DNA of 24,473 nt. Source: Actinomycetales bacterium. GTDB taxonomy: Bacteria > Actinomycetota > Actinomycetes > Actinomycetales > JAHECE01. Where the stretch lies: positions 1 through 24,473 of the forward strand of contig JAHECE010000007.1 in assembly GCA_024641895.1 (NCBI GenBank), read 5' to 3'. The notes under the pieces are model-generated. The model was given only the letters and a program-made list of their open reading frames with translations. It did no database searches and was not told the DNA's origin. Positions 23,831 through 24,473 of the stretch are shown in pieces. The translations under genes were made by a program, and so were the position numbers. Within the stretch, counting starts at the first letter, position 1; every line of letters begins with the position of its first letter.

Positions 23831-23910
23831 GACTTGCTCCTTGCACGTTGGGGGTGGCTGGCCGTCCGGGCAGCACCCGCTGCCTCGGGACGTCCGGGGT
23901 GGTTCGGTAG

Positions 23911-24473
23911 TCAGCTCGCGCCGTCGGACGGGCCGCGGCGGCGCGTGGCCGCCCCGGGGTTCGAACTCTTGTTCGATTTAGACCCACCAGGCTGCTCCGC
24001 CGCAGCCTCGGCCTCTCGCGCGGCCTCTCGCTCTGCCTTCGCAGCACGGGCCGCCGCTGCGGACGGAGCGGCCGTGCTGCGGCGACCCGGGGTCGGTTCA
24101 CCCGGCTCGTCGCGGGGGGGTTGACCCGTGGGACGCGTCGCCTGGCCTCCTGTCGCCTCTCCGGGACGCTGCCGGTCCTTTCGCTTGGGCTGCTGCCGCT
24201 GGCCAGGCGCGGGCTTGGTCTCTTCGACCTCCGCGGGAGTGTCCTGGATCTCCTCCACCGGGCGTCCGCGACGCAGCGCGCGCTTTGCCTTGCGGGCCTG
24301 CTGCGCGGCCTCGGCCGCGGATCCGGGCGCAGGCATCCGACGGATGACGTAGAACTGCTGGCCCATCGTCCAGACGTTCGTCGTGAACCAGTAGATGAGC
24401 ACGCCGATCGGGAAGTTGACGCCGGTCACCGCGAAGATTCCGGGCAAGAGGTACATCAGCATCTTCTGCTGCT
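23911..24473 (-). CDS. yidC: Membrane protein insertase YidC (5' part outside the window)
   Basis: The frame continues past the right edge. The visible 187 codons begin QQKMLMYLLPGIFAVTGVNFPIGVLIYWFTTNVWTMGQQFYVIRRMP, which is the last two membrane helices of the YidC/Oxa1 core. A long hydrophilic tail of about 135 residues rich in Arg, Ala, Pro, Gln and Glu follows, as in many actinobacterial YidC proteins, where it probably binds ribosomes (inference). YidC inserts membrane proteins alone or with SecYEG. The methionine at 24462 is internal, not the start. By known gene order rnpA, rpmH and dnaA should follow outside the window. Confidence 0.94.
   Translation of the reverse strand, partial: QQKMLMYLLPGIFAVTGVNFPIGVLIYWFTTNVWTMGQQFYVIRRMPAPGSAAEAAQQARKAKRALRRGRPVEEIQDTPAEVEETKPAPGQRQQPKRKDRQRPGEATGGQATRPTGQPPRDEPGEPTPGRRSTAAPSAAAARAAKAEREAAREAEAAAEQPGGSKSNKSSNPGAATRRRGPSDGAS

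Noticed and set aside
1..24473. CRISPR array, tRNA, rRNA, insertion sequence or prophage
   Set aside because: No regular short repeats with spacers, cloverleaf sequences, transposase motifs or integrase genes were seen on either strand.

Overview
This window is a high-GC (about 70% by eye) actinobacterial chromosome segment lying just beside the replication origin. The order cca, Nudix hydrolase, DUF6049 membrane protein, murJ with pseudokinase, trxB, trxA, then on the other strand parB, parA, rsmG, jag and yidC, is the origin-proximal order known from Mycobacterium tuberculosis (Rv3907c to Rv3921c) and other Actinomycetota. Three differences suggest a Micrococcales lineage, perhaps near Cellulomonadaceae, though the sequence alone does not settle the family. 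They are the absence of sigM and its anti-sigma gene after murJ, the absence of cwlM after trxA, and an aminotransferase plus a Ddl-type ligase in that place. dnaA and oriC should lie just beyond the right edge, past yidC, rnpA and rpmH.

Layout: (1) 1-1670 holds the end of a PadR regulator translationally coupled to inositol-1-phosphate synthase, closed by a strong hairpin. (2) 1763-6930 is an accessory block: a Ca-type P2 ATPase on the minus strand, a divergent MFS exporter with a probable leaderless start, and a tandem Usp protein. (3) 6938-14758 is the RNA and cell-envelope block: the CCA-adding enzyme (minus), then a Nudix hydrolase, a DUF6049 protein and MurJ-pseudokinase joined by 4-nt stop/start overlaps. 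(4) 14759-16269 is trxB-trxA, preceded by a sequence that fits the SigR/SigH thiol-stress promoter. (5) 16361-18653 is a PLP aminotransferase followed by a D-Ala-D-Ala ligase homologue, ending one base from the parB stop. (6) 18655-24473 is the segregation and origin block on the minus strand: parB, parA, a gene-free stretch of about 1.6 kb, rsmG, jag and the 3' part of yidC.

The most interesting parts are non-coding or architectural. Five palindromic parS sites, one inside the parA coding region, lie between 20943 and 22561. The gap between parA and rsmG also holds two diverged copies of a roughly 113-bp direct repeat that share a hairpin and differ by frame-breaking indels. Inside murJ, exactly between flippase and pseudokinase, an in-frame GTG follows an ideal Shine-Dalgarno sequence and a TACCAT box, which suggests that a free pseudokinase could also be made. 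No RNA gene, insertion sequence, CRISPR array or prophage was seen.
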